NCBI GenBank assembly: GCA_934184665.1
Contig: CAKPSX010000009.1
Location: 1 to 50,347, forward strand
Length of the DNA stretch: 50,347 bases
From: an uncultured Clostridia bacterium
GTDB taxonomy: Bacteria > Bacillota > Clostridia > TANB77 > CAG-508
Direction of reading: 5' to 3'
The notes under the pieces were generated by a model. It had not been told where the DNA came from. It saw nothing but the letters and a program-made list of their open reading frames with translations, and did no database searches. Shown one piece after another: positions 1 through 8,716 of the stretch (position 1 is its first letter; each line of letters begins with the position of its first letter). A program made the translations under genes and the position numbers.

Positions 1-198
1 CCGTCACCAGGATTGGTGCCAGGATCAGAACCACCGTCACCAGGATTGGTGCCAGGATCAGAACCGCCGTCACCAGGATTGGTGCCAGGATCAGAACCGC
101 CGTCACCAGGATTGGTGCCAGGATCAGAACCACCGTCACCAGGATTGGTGCCAGGATCAGAACAACTGTCACCAGGATTGGCGCTGGGATTACCACCA
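1..198 (-). repeat. 33-bp in-frame tandem repeat in the surface protein gene
   Basis: A 33-bp unit starts at 1, 34, 67, 100 and 133, with a diverged sixth copy from 166. Copies differ by only one or two bases. The unit is a multiple of three, so copy-number change would alter protein length without breaking the frame. Confidence 0.9.
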
Positions 199-563
199 GA
201 CGTGTCACCAGTGTTACCACTAGTGCCAGATTCAGTAGTAGAACCAGAGTTACCAGTGTTGGTACCACCAGAAGTAGCACCAGAGTTGTCACCACTACCA
301 GTACTGGTAGTATTACCAGCATTAGAGCTGTTGCCAGTGTTGGTAGAAGAACTACCGTTGCCGGAGTCACTAGAGCCACCAGTATCAGTAGTGCCACCAC
401 CGCCAGAATCGACTTCGATGATAGGAGCAGGAGTGCTCGCATCATCCTCAGCAGCCACAGCATGGACAGGCAACAGCAGAGTAACTGCCATTGCCGTTGC
501 CAGCATGATTGCTACTTTCGATTTGATGGGTTGGTTCCGTGCCTTTTTCGAGTTCTTTTTCAT
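1..563 (-). CDS. Secreted Gly/Ser/Thr-rich tandem-repeat surface protein (3' end beyond window)
   Basis: I do not recognise a named family. Read on the minus strand from ATG at 563-561, the protein starts MKKNSKKARNQPIKSK, then a hydrophobic stretch (VAIMLATAMAVTLLLPVHAVAA), a clear Sec signal peptide with a probable AxA cut near residue 38. After it comes low-complexity Gly/Ser/Thr/Asn sequence, then at least five exact-length 11-residue repeats (GGSDPGTNPGD) still running at the window edge. An AGGAGG ribosome site lies just before the ATG and a consensus promoter lies at 634-662. The plus-strand Pro-rich frame over the same DNA is a shadow: it has no signal peptide and no comparable start. 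GC content and C-ending codons are unlike the AT-rich neighbours. It is likely exported and exposed on the cell surface or wall; any anchor would be outside the window. Confidence 0.8.
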   Translation of the reverse strand, partial: MKKNSKKARNQPIKSKVAIMLATAMAVTLLLPVHAVAAEDDASTPAPIIEVDSGGGGTTDTGGSSDSGNGSSSTNTGNSSNAGNTTSTGSGDNSGATSGGTNTGNSGSTTESGTSGNTGDTSGGNPSANPGDSCSDPGTNPGDGGSDPGTNPGDGGSDPGTNPGDGGSDPGTNPGDGGSDPGTNPGD

Positions 564-633
564 AAGAACTTCCTCCTTTTAAAATATTCCTAAGGTTTCA
601 AGGTACACATGTGTGAAACCACACATTGCCATA

Positions 634-662
634 ATTATACAATAACTTTCAAAAAATGTCAA
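634..662 (-). promoter_or_regulatory. Consensus sigma-A promoter for the left-edge surface protein
   Basis: On the minus strand TTGACA (662-657), a 17-base spacer and TATAAT (639-634) match consensus at all 12 positions. The 5' leader below it holds an inverted repeat (GGTTTCA...TGAAACC, about 594-620). A TTTTATGTAAA-type motif lies immediately upstream at 666-677. Confidence 0.85.
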
Positions 663-774
663 TTGTTTTACATAAAACTCCAAAAAAACAGTTTGTCAGC
701 TCACCTACAATAGCTTGATTTTATACAAAAAAAGCAAAAAAATGGAATGCACATAAAAAATAATTCGGGAAAAT

Positions 775-803
775 TTGCAAAAAAAATTTAGTTGTGTTAT
801 ACT
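775..803 (+). promoter_or_regulatory. Sigma-A promoter for the 878 gene
   Basis: TTGCAA (775-780), 17-base spacer and TATACT (798-803). Between it and the gene lies a small inverted repeat (CTGAAAAA...TTTTTCAG, about 831-854). The remaining 564-877 interval, which separates two divergent genes, shows no other feature. Confidence 0.75.
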
Positions 804-877
804 AAAAGTAGTTTATATATTAATATTATCTGAAAAAGCAAATATTTTTTCAGAACAAAGAAAGGAAGTCACATATC

Positions 878-1261
878 ATGACAACAATTACTGAAAACAA
901 GAAGAACAACACTCTAACCTCTTGCCCTACGCCCGAACGGAAAGTCATCAACGTAAACTTCCTCGAGAAGGAAGTTGCACTGGTGACTAAGCGGTTCGTT
1001 ACGATGGCTACAGAAGCCATCATTGGAGTCGATAGCGTAAAGTTCCAAAAGGAGCAACGTATCCTTATGGATTATGATGAAATGCTTAAGACTGTTCATA
1101 CATTCTGCCATGGGTTCGCTCCCAGCCAGAAAAAGTATGTGATGGAAAATGCCATCGCAAACATGAATAAGCAACTCCATCTAAGAGGATGGCACTTCTC
1201 ATTGGAGAAGATTCCTTACTGGTGTGAATGCTGGCAAGCTGAGATTCGTCCGTATCGCTAA
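878..1261 (+). CDS. Small protein of unknown function, higher-GC cassette
   Basis: A 127-residue protein I do not recognise. It has a good AAAGGAAG ribosome site, its own promoter at 775-803 and its own terminator at 1297-1326, so it is a single-gene unit. The sequence is soluble-looking, mixed charge, without a signal peptide or membrane segment; a Trp/Cys-containing tail (GWHFSLEKIPYWCECW) is its most distinctive part. Codon use (CTC, CCC, AAC, ATC endings) differs sharply from the adjacent trpS and resembles the genes at 1-563, 28377-29093, 31414-32442 and 35102-36631. That suggests a shared, probably horizontal, origin. No function is assigned. Confidence 0.7.
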   Translation: MTTITENKKNNTLTSCPTPERKVINVNFLEKEVALVTKRFVTMATEAIIGVDSVKFQKEQRILMDYDEMLKTVHTFCHGFAPSQKKYVMENAIANMNKQLHLRGWHFSLEKIPYWCECWQAEIRPYR

Positions 1262-1296
1262 TGAAGATTAGCCTACGGAAAAGTAAGTTACTTCCA

Positions 1297-1326
1297 AAAG
1301 GAACCTACATTGTAGGTTCCTTTTCA
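1297..1326 (+). terminator. Rho-independent terminator
   Basis: A perfect 13-bp stem (AAAAGGAACCTAC / GTAGGTTCCTTTT) with a 3-4 base loop, ending in a T run, 35 bases after the stop of the 878 gene. Confidence 0.85.
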
Positions 1327-1448
1327 AATTTTTATAAAGTACTTTATTTTTTCGGAATTTTATAGTATAATAAATGATGTTAAAATATGTAAAGAGACAA
1401 AAAATATAATGGGTAAAAAATTTATACCTTTAGAAGGGAATGATATAA

Positions 1449-2459
1449 ATGAACAAAAAGAGAATAGTAACAGGAGACAGACCAACTGGAAGACTACACA
1501 TTGGTCATTATTTTGGGTCATTAAAAAATAGAGTAGAAATGCAAGAATCAGGAGAATATGATCCATATATATTAGTCGCAGACGTTCAAGCACTAACAGA
1601 TAATTTCAACAATCCAGAAAAAGTAAGAAAAAATGTTAGAGAAGTTGTAATGGATTATTTATCAGTTGGAATTAATCCAGAAAAAACAACTATATATATA
1701 CAATCAATGATACCAGAAGTTGCGGAATTAACTGTATTTTATTCAAACTTAGTAACAATTGCAAGACTTGAAAGAAATCCAACAGTAAAAACAGAAATTG
1801 CACAAAAAAGAGATGTGTTCGGAGAAAGTGTTACATACGGATTTTTGGGTTATCCTGTAAGTCAAGCAGCAGATATAACAGCACTTGGTGGAGAGATTGT
1901 GCCAGTAGGTGAAGACCAATTACCATTAATAGAACAATGTAGAGAAATTGTAAGAAAGTTTAACAATATATATGGAGAAACATTAAAAGAACCAGAAGCA
2001 GTTTTATCAAAACAAAAAAGAATAAAAGGACTAGATGGCAATGAAAAAATGGGTAAATCACTTGGAAACGCAATATATTTATCAGATAGTGAAGAAGAAG
2101 TAAACAAAAAGGTAATGAGTGCTGTAACAGACCCAAATAGAATAAAAAAGGATGATTTAGGAAATCCTGATATATGTATGGTATCATATTATCATAAGCT
2201 ATTTAGTAGTGATGAAGAAGTAAAAACAGTATGTGAAGAATGCAGAGCAGGTAAAAGAGGTTGTGTAGGTTGCAAGAAACAACTTGCAAAAAATATAAAT
2301 AAAACTTTAGAACCAATGAGAGAAAAAAGAAAATATTATGAAAAAAGACCAGAATTGGTTGATGAGATATTAATAAAGGGAACAGAAAAAGCAAGAAATT
2401 TAGCAAAAGAAACAATGAAGGATATAAAGAAGGCTATGATGTTGAACTATTTTAAATAG
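1449..2459 (+). CDS. trpS: Tryptophanyl-tRNA synthetase
   Basis: Class I aminoacyl-tRNA synthetase that charges tRNA-Trp in the cytoplasm. The Rossmann-fold HIGH signature is at residues 14-20 (GRLHIGH) and the KMSKS loop appears as EKMGKS near residue 200. The length of 336 residues is typical for bacterial TrpRS. A small Cys cluster (CEECRAGKRGCVGC, around residues 260-275) lies near the C-terminus. AAGGGA upstream serves as ribosome site. I looked for a T-box leader between the 1326 terminator and the start and saw none: the gap is only about 120 bases. The start of obgE follows 77 bases after the stop, so co-transcription is plausible. Confidence 0.96.
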   Translation: MNKKRIVTGDRPTGRLHIGHYFGSLKNRVEMQESGEYDPYILVADVQALTDNFNNPEKVRKNVREVVMDYLSVGINPEKTTIYIQSMIPEVAELTVFYSNLVTIARLERNPTVKTEIAQKRDVFGESVTYGFLGYPVSQAADITALGGEIVPVGEDQLPLIEQCREIVRKFNNIYGETLKEPEAVLSKQKRIKGLDGNEKMGKSLGNAIYLSDSEEEVNKKVMSAVTDPNRIKKDDLGNPDICMVSYYHKLFSSDEEVKTVCEECRAGKRGCVGCKKQLAKNINKTLEPMREKRKYYEKRPELVDEILIKGTEKARNLAKETMKDIKKAMMLNYFK

Positions 2460-2473
2460 TAGAGGAGCGAAAA

Positions 2474-2502
2474 GTTGGAAAAATTGTAATTATTTTTCAA
2501 CC
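2474..2502 (+). repeat. Short inverted repeat, relic-like end of a small dispersed repeat
   Basis: GTTGGAAAAATTG...TTTTTCAACC forms a hairpin just before the obgE ribosome site. The same GGTTGGAAAA / TTTTCCAACC ends border the longer elements at 16163-16329 and 33098-33208, and another short version lies at 4350-4387. Confidence 0.5.
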
Positions 2503-2536
2503 AAGCTTGCGACTTAAGAAAGGGATGAGAATAAGA

Positions 2537-3811
2537 ATGTTTACAGATTATGCAAAAATAATTATAAAATCAGGAAATGGCGGTGATGGAGCCATCACAT
2601 TTAGAAGAGAAAAATATGTTGCAGCAGGCGGACCTGATGGTGGTGATGGTGGCAGAGGAGGCAGCATCTATTTTAAAGTTGACCCTAATGCAAATACACT
2701 AATTGATTTCAGATTTACAAAAAAATTTAAAGCACAAAATGGAGAAAATGGTAGTGGTGCAAATAAATATGGTAAATCAGGAGAAGATTTATATATAAAT
2801 GTGCCAATAGGAACAATAATCAAAGATGTAGAAACAGGAAAAGTTGTTGCAGACCTTTCAAAACCAGGTCAAGAAGAGCTTGTTTTAAAAGGTGGCAAAG
2901 GAGGTAAAGGAAATTCTCATTTTGCTACTTCAACAAGGCAAGTTCCAAGATTTGCACAAGCAGGAGAAGAAGGAGAAGAAAAAGAAGTTATACTTGAATT
3001 AAAATTACTAGCAGATGTTGGATTGTTAGGATTCCCAAATGTAGGCAAATCAACATTTTTATCAGTGGTAACAGATGCTAAGCCTAAAATAGCGAATTAT
3101 CATTTTACTACAATCGAACCGAACCTTGGAGTTGTAAAAACAAAAAATGGAGATAGTTTTGTTATAGCAGATATTCCAGGTATAATCGAAGGAGCAAGTG
3201 CTGGAGTTGGCCTAGGAATTCAATTTTTAAGACATGTTGAGAGAACAAGATTATTATTACATGTGATAGATGTTTCAGGCACAGAGGGAAGAGATCCTGT
3301 ACAAGATTTTTACACTATAAATGAAGAATTAAAAAAATATAGTGAAAAATTAAGTTCAAGAAAACAAATAATAGTTGCAAATAAAATAGATATAATGCAA
3401 GATGATTCTAATTACAAGAAATTAGAAGAACTTGCAAAAAAAGAAAATTTAGAAATTTATAAAATTTCAGGGGCAACAGGTGAGGGAGTTGAAAAACTTT
3501 TAAATAGAGTTTCAGAAGTATTAAAAACATTACCAAAAGAGGAATTGGTTGAAGTAGAAGAAAGAGTTGTATATACTCTTGATGAAGATAAAGACGGATT
3601 TATAGTTAGAAAAGATGGAGATAAATTTATAATTGAAGGAAAAGCAATTAATAGATTAATGGGTAGAATTAATGTTGATGATAATGAGTCTATGTATTAT
3701 TTCCAAAAAAATCTAAAAAGTTTAGGAATAGAAGATGAATTGAAAAAACAAGGAATTAAAGAAGGAGACTTAGTACAAATATTAAATTGGACATTTGAAT
3801 GGTACGAATAG
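2537..3811 (+). CDS. obgE: Obg-family GTPase (CgtA)
   Basis: Essential ribosome-associated GTPase that acts in 50S assembly and stress control. I place the start at ATG 2537 because Obg proteins begin MFTDYAKIIIKSGNGGDG; an in-frame upstream ATG at 2507 would add ten non-conserved residues. Order: Gly-rich Obg fold (residues ~1-155, many GG[DK]GG turns), G domain with P-loop GFPNVGKS near residue 166, DIPG switch, NKID specificity motif, then a C-terminal OCT domain (~340-424). The length of 424 residues is normal. The upstream hairpin at 2474-2502 lies in its leader. Confidence 0.96.
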   Translation: MFTDYAKIIIKSGNGGDGAITFRREKYVAAGGPDGGDGGRGGSIYFKVDPNANTLIDFRFTKKFKAQNGENGSGANKYGKSGEDLYINVPIGTIIKDVETGKVVADLSKPGQEELVLKGGKGGKGNSHFATSTRQVPRFAQAGEEGEEKEVILELKLLADVGLLGFPNVGKSTFLSVVTDAKPKIANYHFTTIEPNLGVVKTKNGDSFVIADIPGIIEGASAGVGLGIQFLRHVERTRLLLHVIDVSGTEGRDPVQDFYTINEELKKYSEKLSSRKQIIVANKIDIMQDDSNYKKLEELAKKENLEIYKISGATGEGVEKLLNRVSEVLKTLPKEELVEVEERVVYTLDEDKDGFIVRKDGDKFIIEGKAINRLMGRINVDDNESMYYFQKNLKSLGIEDELKKQGIKEGDLVQILNWTFEWYE

Positions 3812-3908
3812 TGTTGAAAAATATAATGTACCCATAGTAGTGGACACTTTAAGAAGAAGGGAACCTATAAAATAGACACAGTTTGAATAGATAAAATAGG
3901 AGGAACAG

Positions 3909-4343
3909 ATGAGAACTAGAGTTGCAGGAATTATACCAATGGAAAACGGCTTTGCATTTATGCATAGAGTTGGAGTACAAAATCATCCAATAGGTGACTA
4001 TTATACATTTCCAGGTGGTGGACAAGAAGAAAATGAAACATTAGAAGATGGAACTAAAAGAGAAATAAAAGAAGAACTAGGAATTGATGTTGAAGTAATA
4101 AAGCTTTTATATCAGTTAGAAGATAAAGAAAATCAAAAAGACGAATATTTTTTCTTGTGTAAATATATAGGTGGAGAGTTTGGTACAGGTGATGGACCAG
4201 AGTTTTCGGGAGACCCTAGATATGCATATAGAGGTAAATATATACCTGAGATAATACAAAGAGAAGATATAGAAAAAATACAGCTACTTCCACGTGAGGT
4301 AAAGGATAAACTTGTTAAAGATATAAAAAACGGAAAAATATAA
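3909..4343 (+). CDS. NUDIX hydrolase
   Basis: A 144-residue NUDIX-fold pyrophosphohydrolase. The NUDIX box is intact: GGGQEENETLEDGTKREIKE, followed by ELGI, matching G-x5-E-x7-REUxEExGU at residues ~37-60. That box binds Mg2+ and cleaves a nucleoside diphosphate linked to another moiety; the exact substrate cannot be read from the sequence. The start is fixed by AGGAGG eight bases upstream of ATG. It lies between obgE and a permease on the same strand with about 70-100 base gaps. The domain is minimal, with no extra targeting or binding domain. Confidence 0.9.
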   Translation: MRTRVAGIIPMENGFAFMHRVGVQNHPIGDYYTFPGGGQEENETLEDGTKREIKEELGIDVEVIKLLYQLEDKENQKDEYFFLCKYIGGEFGTGDGPEFSGDPRYAYRGKYIPEIIQREDIEKIQLLPREVKDKLVKDIKNGKI

Positions 4344-4349
4344 GATGGT

Positions 4350-4387
4350 GTTGGAAAATAATTACAATCAAAGTGATTTTTTCCAAC
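4350..4387 (+). repeat. Short inverted repeat of the GTTGGAAAA family
   Basis: GTTGGAAAATAATTA...TTTTTTCCAAC, a 38-base hairpin followed by a TTAGAAAGGA ribosome site. It resembles the terminal inverted repeats of the elements at 16163-16329 and 33098-33208 without their interior. Confidence 0.5.
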
Positions 4388-4415
4388 TAAACTTGTGCCT
4401 TAGAAAGGAACTAAA

Positions 4416-5267
4416 ATGGATATAATATTAGAAATATTACAAGAAACTATAATAGATAGCTTAAAATTATTACCTTTTTTATTTATAACCTATTTAATAA
4501 TGGAATATATAGAACATAAAACAAGTAATCATGTAAAAGATACTGTAAAAAAATCAGGAAGATTCGGACCAATAATCGGTGGAATTGTAGGAATTTTTCC
4601 ACAGTGCGGTTTCTCAGTTTCGGCTACAAACTTGTATTCTGCAAGAGTAATAACTTTAGGAACATTGATATCAGTATATTTAACTACATCTGATGAAATG
4701 CTACCAATTTTGATAACAGAAGCAGTTTCAGCTAAAACAATATTTACAATACTTGGTATAAAGCTTATAATAGGTATTATTGCTGGAATATTGATTGATT
4801 TTGTAATAAGAAAAGCGCATCCAAAAGATGAAGAAGAAAAAATCGAGGAATTATGTGAGCATGAACATTGTCATTGTGAACAAAGTATTGTTAAATCAGC
4901 AATAAAACATTCTTTAAATATATTAGTATTTATATTTATTACAACATTAATAATAAATTGCATAATTAGCTTGATTGGTGAAGATGCAATATCAAACTTT
5001 ATTAGTAGGAATGCTGTATTAGGACCAATTGTATCAGGAGCAATAGGTTTAATACCAAACTGTGCTTCATCAGTAATATTAACAGAATTATTTATTCAGA
5101 ATGTAATATCAATGCCAATAATGATATCCGGCTTATTGGTAAATGCTGGTATGGGATTGTTAGTATTGTTTAAAACAAATAGAAATATTAAGGAAAATAT
5201 AGGAATTATTATATTATTATATATGATTGGAGTGGCCTCAGGAGGAATATTACAATTTATAATATAA
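4416..5267 (+). CDS. ArsP_2-type (putative 10TM heavy-metal exporter) membrane permease
   Basis: A polytopic inner-membrane protein of 283 residues with 7-9 hydrophobic segments. Two internally repeated signature loops, FPQCGFS (~residues 61-67) and IPNCASS (~211-217), show a duplicated half-molecule, as in the PF11449 family often labelled putative manganese or heavy-metal transporter. The central cytoplasmic loop contains a Cys/His cluster (CEHEHCHCE, ~146-154) well suited to metal binding. It probably exports a metal or metalloid ion; the specific ion is inferred, not shown. No metal-responsive regulator or riboswitch is visible next to it. Confidence 0.8.
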   Translation: MDIILEILQETIIDSLKLLPFLFITYLIMEYIEHKTSNHVKDTVKKSGRFGPIIGGIVGIFPQCGFSVSATNLYSARVITLGTLISVYLTTSDEMLPILITEAVSAKTIFTILGIKLIIGIIAGILIDFVIRKAHPKDEEEKIEELCEHEHCHCEQSIVKSAIKHSLNILVFIFITTLIINCIISLIGEDAISNFISRNAVLGPIVSGAIGLIPNCASSVILTELFIQNVISMPIMISGLLVNAGMGLLVLFKTNRNIKENIGIIILLYMIGVASGGILQFII

Positions 5268-5346
5268 AATTGATAAAAAAGCTTGTAATTTTACTGTTTT
5301 TATAGGATAATATAATAGAAAGAAATGAAAATGAAAGGAAAAAATA

Positions 5347-7671
5347 ATGAAATTAATAGATAAGTTTTTAAAGAAAATAAAAGCAAGTCGAAATACATTT
5401 GCAACATATATATTGACAATGTTTTCAGCATATATAGTAGTAGATAGAGTAGTTGAAATGCTATTTATGATATTTACAGGTGTATCTGTTTCATATTGGG
5501 GACCAATTGGTTATACACTAGCATTAGCTTGTCCTATATTTGCTTATTTGTTTGCACCAGCATCAGAATTTGCGTCATCAAAACATGCAAAAGTAACATT
5601 GCTATATACTTATGTAATAACACTTTATGTAGTAGCATTATCTATGTTTACACAATGGATAAATCAAGCAGCATGGCTATTTCTTATATCATTACCAGGA
5701 TATACAGAATTAGTTACAAACTTTTCAGAATTAATAAAACCAGCACTTACATCATTAGCGATTTATCTACCAATAACAACATTTTATGGAGTTATTAAAT
5801 TCATAAGATTAGGAATTGAAGATAGCAAAGATCAAAGAAAATCAATATGGGATTATAAAGGAATTAATTTATCAGATAAAAGCATTGGACATGGACCATT
5901 TACATGTGATATGACATTATGCAAAGATTATGAAACAGGAAAATCAATGAAATTTACTGAAAAAAGCAGATATCAATCTTTATTAGCATGTGGTGGCTCA
6001 GGCTCAGGTAAAACATCATTAGTATTAGAACCAATGATGGCAAAAGACTTAGAGAAAAAGGCATTCTATATAGCAAATGCAAAAGAAATGGGATATACTG
6101 CATTAAAAACAGGAATTGCTACATTAAACAAACCATATGATAACGAATATTTAAATCAAAACTTTACTTTAAATATGATAACACCAGCATATGGAAAAGA
6201 AGCAGTATATAAAGCATATATGAGTAAAATGATATTATCTGGTTCAGATAATGACTATGTATATAGAGATTTAGGACTTACATCAATATCACCTGATATT
6301 GAATCAACAAATAGAATTATGAAGGTTTGCAAAAACTTCCACATAAAATACAATATAATTGATCCAGCAAATAGAGATTCAATAGGATTAAATCCATTTG
6401 TTTATGATGATGTAAATAAAATAGCAATTACAATTTCATCTGTATTAAAGGGAATGAATACAAGTTCAAATATGGAATTTGATGAAATATACAGAGAAGA
6501 ATTTATAATTCAAGCTATAGAAAATCTTACAATAATGCTAAAAGAAATGTATCCTCGTATGAATGGTGGAAATTTACCTAACTTAGAAGATATGCTAAAA
6601 ATGTTCTCAAACTTTGACTTAATAGAAAAAATGAGCAAAATAATGGAATCAAATGAAGAACTTGCAGAAAAATATGCTCCTCAAATATTATATTTCAAAA
6701 AGAATTTCTATGCTAATAGTCTTGGTAGAGAACAAACAGAAAAACATATTTATACTGCAATATCACAATTAGATAATCTTTTAAGATTACCAGGAGTTAA
6801 ATCAATATTATGTAATAGAAATCATAATATAGATTTTGATAAGGCATTACAAAATGGTGAAGTAACATTGGTATGTACTCGTAGAGGAGACTTAGGTAGA
6901 ACAAGCCATAGAGCATTTGGATTATTCTTTATATTGTCAATGCAAAATGCAGTATTAAGAAGACCAGGCGGAGAAGATAGTAGAATACCACATTTCTTCT
7001 ATATAGATGAATTCCCAGACTTCATATGCAAAGATACAGAAGCAATATTTACATTATATCGTAAATATAAAATTGCAACTGTAGTAACAGCACAAAACCT
7101 TGCACAATTAAATGGAGACTTTTCTAAATTAAAATACAAAGATACAATACTAGCGAACTGTGGAAGTAAAATCTTTACAGGAAATGGTATACCAGAAGAT
7201 TTAGGATGGTGGGAAAAAGAATTTACAAAGAGAAGAGATTGGTCATACAAAAATAATATGGATATGAATAAACTAGAATATGATTCTAAATATTCAGATG
7301 TAAAATATGGATGGACAGAATACTTTAAACAAAATAAATTAGCATCATTAAAATTTAAACATCTTGCTGTAAAACTTAAACAAGATGATGGAAAATTCAA
7401 TGTTGGAGAAGGTGTATTCAACTTTATAGGTTCAAAATATAAGGAAGAACAAGAAATTAAAAAATATAATTTTGAAAAATTCACACCAGGGGTTGCAGAT
7501 GGAGATGACTCAGAAAGCGGATCTAAACCAAAATTCGATTTAAAACACATTGACTTTAAAGAGGGAAAAGATGAAACAAACCCAGTTCAAACAGACACAA
7601 CAGATGCAAACTTTGTATTTGATAATGAAGATGCAATTGTTGTAAACTTTAAGAAAAAGAAAAAAGAATAA
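5347..7671 (+). CDS. VirD4/TraG-family type IV coupling ATPase (orphan)
   Basis: A 774-residue coupling protein of the kind that links DNA-relaxosome complexes to a type IV secretion channel in Firmicute conjugative elements. N-terminal membrane segments lie at ~20-42, 53-72, 83-105 and 110-150. Walker A is CGGSGSGKTS near residues 217-226, Walker B is HFFYIDEFPD near residue 553, followed by a TAQN sensor motif. The C-terminal ~100 residues are acidic and lysine-rich. No relaxase, VirB4, VirB6 or lytic transglycosylase gene lies nearby, so it is either a detached survivor of a conjugative element or works with genes elsewhere. Codon use matches the host. A terminator at 7694-7740 follows. 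Confidence 0.88.
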   Translation: MKLIDKFLKKIKASRNTFATYILTMFSAYIVVDRVVEMLFMIFTGVSVSYWGPIGYTLALACPIFAYLFAPASEFASSKHAKVTLLYTYVITLYVVALSMFTQWINQAAWLFLISLPGYTELVTNFSELIKPALTSLAIYLPITTFYGVIKFIRLGIEDSKDQRKSIWDYKGINLSDKSIGHGPFTCDMTLCKDYETGKSMKFTEKSRYQSLLACGGSGSGKTSLVLEPMMAKDLEKKAFYIANAKEMGYTALKTGIATLNKPYDNEYLNQNFTLNMITPAYGKEAVYKAYMSKMILSGSDNDYVYRDLGLTSISPDIESTNRIMKVCKNFHIKYNIIDPANRDSIGLNPFVYDDVNKIAITISSVLKGMNTSSNMEFDEIYREEFIIQAIENLTIMLKEMYPRMNGGNLPNLEDMLKMFSNFDLIEKMSKIMESNEELAEKYAPQILYFKKNFYANSLGREQTEKHIYTAISQLDNLLRLPGVKSILCNRNHNIDFDKALQNGEVTLVCTRRGDLGRTSHRAFGLFFILSMQNAVLRRPGGEDSRIPHFFYIDEFPDFICKDTEAIFTLYRKYKIATVVTAQNLAQLNGDFSKLKYKDTILANCGSKIFTGNGIPEDLGWWEKEFTKRRDWSYKNNMDMNKLEYDSKYSDVKYGWTEYFKQNKLASLKFKHLAVKLKQDDGKFNVGEGVFNFIGSKYKEEQEIKKYNFEKFTPGVADGDDSESGSKPKFDLKHIDFKEGKDETNPVQTDTTDANFVFDNEDAIVVNFKKKKKE

Positions 7672-7693
7672 ATATTTAAAATACTTATAAACC

Positions 7694-7740
7694 AGGATAA
7701 AGATATTAAAAAAACACATATCTTTATCCTGAAATTTTTT
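7694..7740 (+). terminator. Rho-independent terminator after the coupling ATPase
   Basis: Perfect 13-bp stem AGGATAAAGATAT / ATATCTTTATCCT with an 11-base loop, then GAAATTTTTT. It separates the ATPase from the RiPP operon. Confidence 0.9.
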
Positions 7741-7764
7741 GTACTGCATCTTTGTTTGATTTTA

Positions 7765-7793
7765 TTGACAAATTTATCTAAAAATGGTAATAT
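7765..7793 (+). promoter_or_regulatory. Promoter of the RiPP operon
   Basis: Perfect TTGACA (7765-7770), 17-base spacer, TAATAT (7788-7793). It overlaps a spurious upstream extension of the first operon gene and so supports the downstream GTG start at 7816. Confidence 0.75.
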
Positions 7794-7815
7794 ATTACAT
7801 ATAAAGGAGAAAAAT

Positions 7816-8715
7816 GTGAAAATAGGATATTTAGCAATTACGGATATATGTAATTATAAATGTAGAAATTGTCCGTACAAGATGAGAGATAAAAAGATAA
7901 TTCCGTATGAAGATATAAAAAAATATATAGATGAAAGTGATAATATAATACAAGGTGTTGTTTTATCAGGAGGAGAGCCAACACTTCATCCAGATTTTAT
8001 TAAGATATTGAGTTATCTTAATAAAAAGGGAAAGTATATAACAATATTATCAAATGGATCTAGATTGGCTAGTCAGGATTTTATAAATAATGTAAAATCT
8101 AATGTTGATTTGAATAAGTTAAATGTGGTTATGACGTTGTATAGTATTAATGAAAAGAAACATGATAAAGGAACTGGTATAAATGGAAGTTATAAGAATA
8201 CATTAAAGGCACTTAAAATGTTATATGAAAACCAAATAAAGGTTATACTTAAACATTGTATAAGCAATGAAAACTATAAAGAATTACCTCGATTTTTTAA
8301 ATATATTAATAAGAAGATACCTAGTGATATATCACTTCAACTTACAACATTAGATTTTTCTGGAATGAATGAAAAATTAAAGAAAGAAAATTACTTCACA
8401 TATAGTATGTCTAAGAAATATATAAATAAAGCACTAAAAAGATTTGATAATAAAAGAAATATAAATATTGTAAATACACCATTTTGTGCAATGGATTCAC
8501 AATATTGGAAATATGTTGTAAAGAAACAAAAGAAAGCATATGAAGGATACAAATCAATAAAAACACAAGCTACTAATGTAGGATATGATTGTGGTTGCTT
8601 ATCAGAATTATGTAGAAAATGTAAAATGCTAGAAGAATGTCCTGGAGTATATAAAGCTAATTACGAATTTATAGGTGATAATTTAGTAAATCCAATTAGT
8701 GTAGAGGAGATGTGA
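7816..8715 (+). CDS. Radical SAM enzyme, first maturase of the RiPP operon
   Basis: A 299-residue radical SAM protein. The [4Fe-4S]/AdoMet motif is near the N-terminus (ITDICNYKCRNCPY; Cys-x3-Cys-x2-Cys), followed by the GGE motif (LSGGEPTLHP). The C-terminus has a Cys cluster (CGC...C..C....C) that could ligate an auxiliary cluster, as in SPASM/twitch enzymes. I chose GTG 7816: AAAGGAG lies six bases upstream, whereas an upstream TTG at 7756 sits before the promoter's -35. It is the first gene of a tightly packed four-gene unit (7816-10570) with a peptide substrate at the end, so it probably modifies that peptide. The chemistry (C-C cross-link, epimerisation or other) cannot be read from sequence. 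Confidence 0.85.
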   Translation: MKIGYLAITDICNYKCRNCPYKMRDKKIIPYEDIKKYIDESDNIIQGVVLSGGEPTLHPDFIKILSYLNKKGKYITILSNGSRLASQDFINNVKSNVDLNKLNVVMTLYSINEKKHDKGTGINGSYKNTLKALKMLYENQIKVILKHCISNENYKELPRFFKYINKKIPSDISLQLTTLDFSGMNEKLKKENYFTYSMSKKYINKALKRFDNKRNINIVNTPFCAMDSQYWKYVVKKQKKAYEGYKSIKTQATNVGYDCGCLSELCRKCKMLEECPGVYKANYEFIGDNLVNPISVEEM

Positions 8716-8716
8716 C

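Noticed and set aside
1..198. CRISPR array
   Set aside because: Units are contiguous 33-bp repeats without spacers and lie in a coding frame.
13..582. Plus-strand Pro-rich frame (VPGSEPPSPGL repeats)
   Set aside because: The minus strand has a signal peptide, AGGAGG, consensus promoter and Gly/Ser/Thr/Asn-rich repeats; the plus frame is its shadow.
1327..1448. T-box leader for trpS, and one for serS at 15607-15678
   Set aside because: Both leaders are too short and lack a T-box consensus or antiterminator pair.
7756..7815. Upstream TTG start for the first radical SAM enzyme
   Set aside because: It lies upstream of the -35 hexamer; GTG 7816 has AAAGGAG at six bases.
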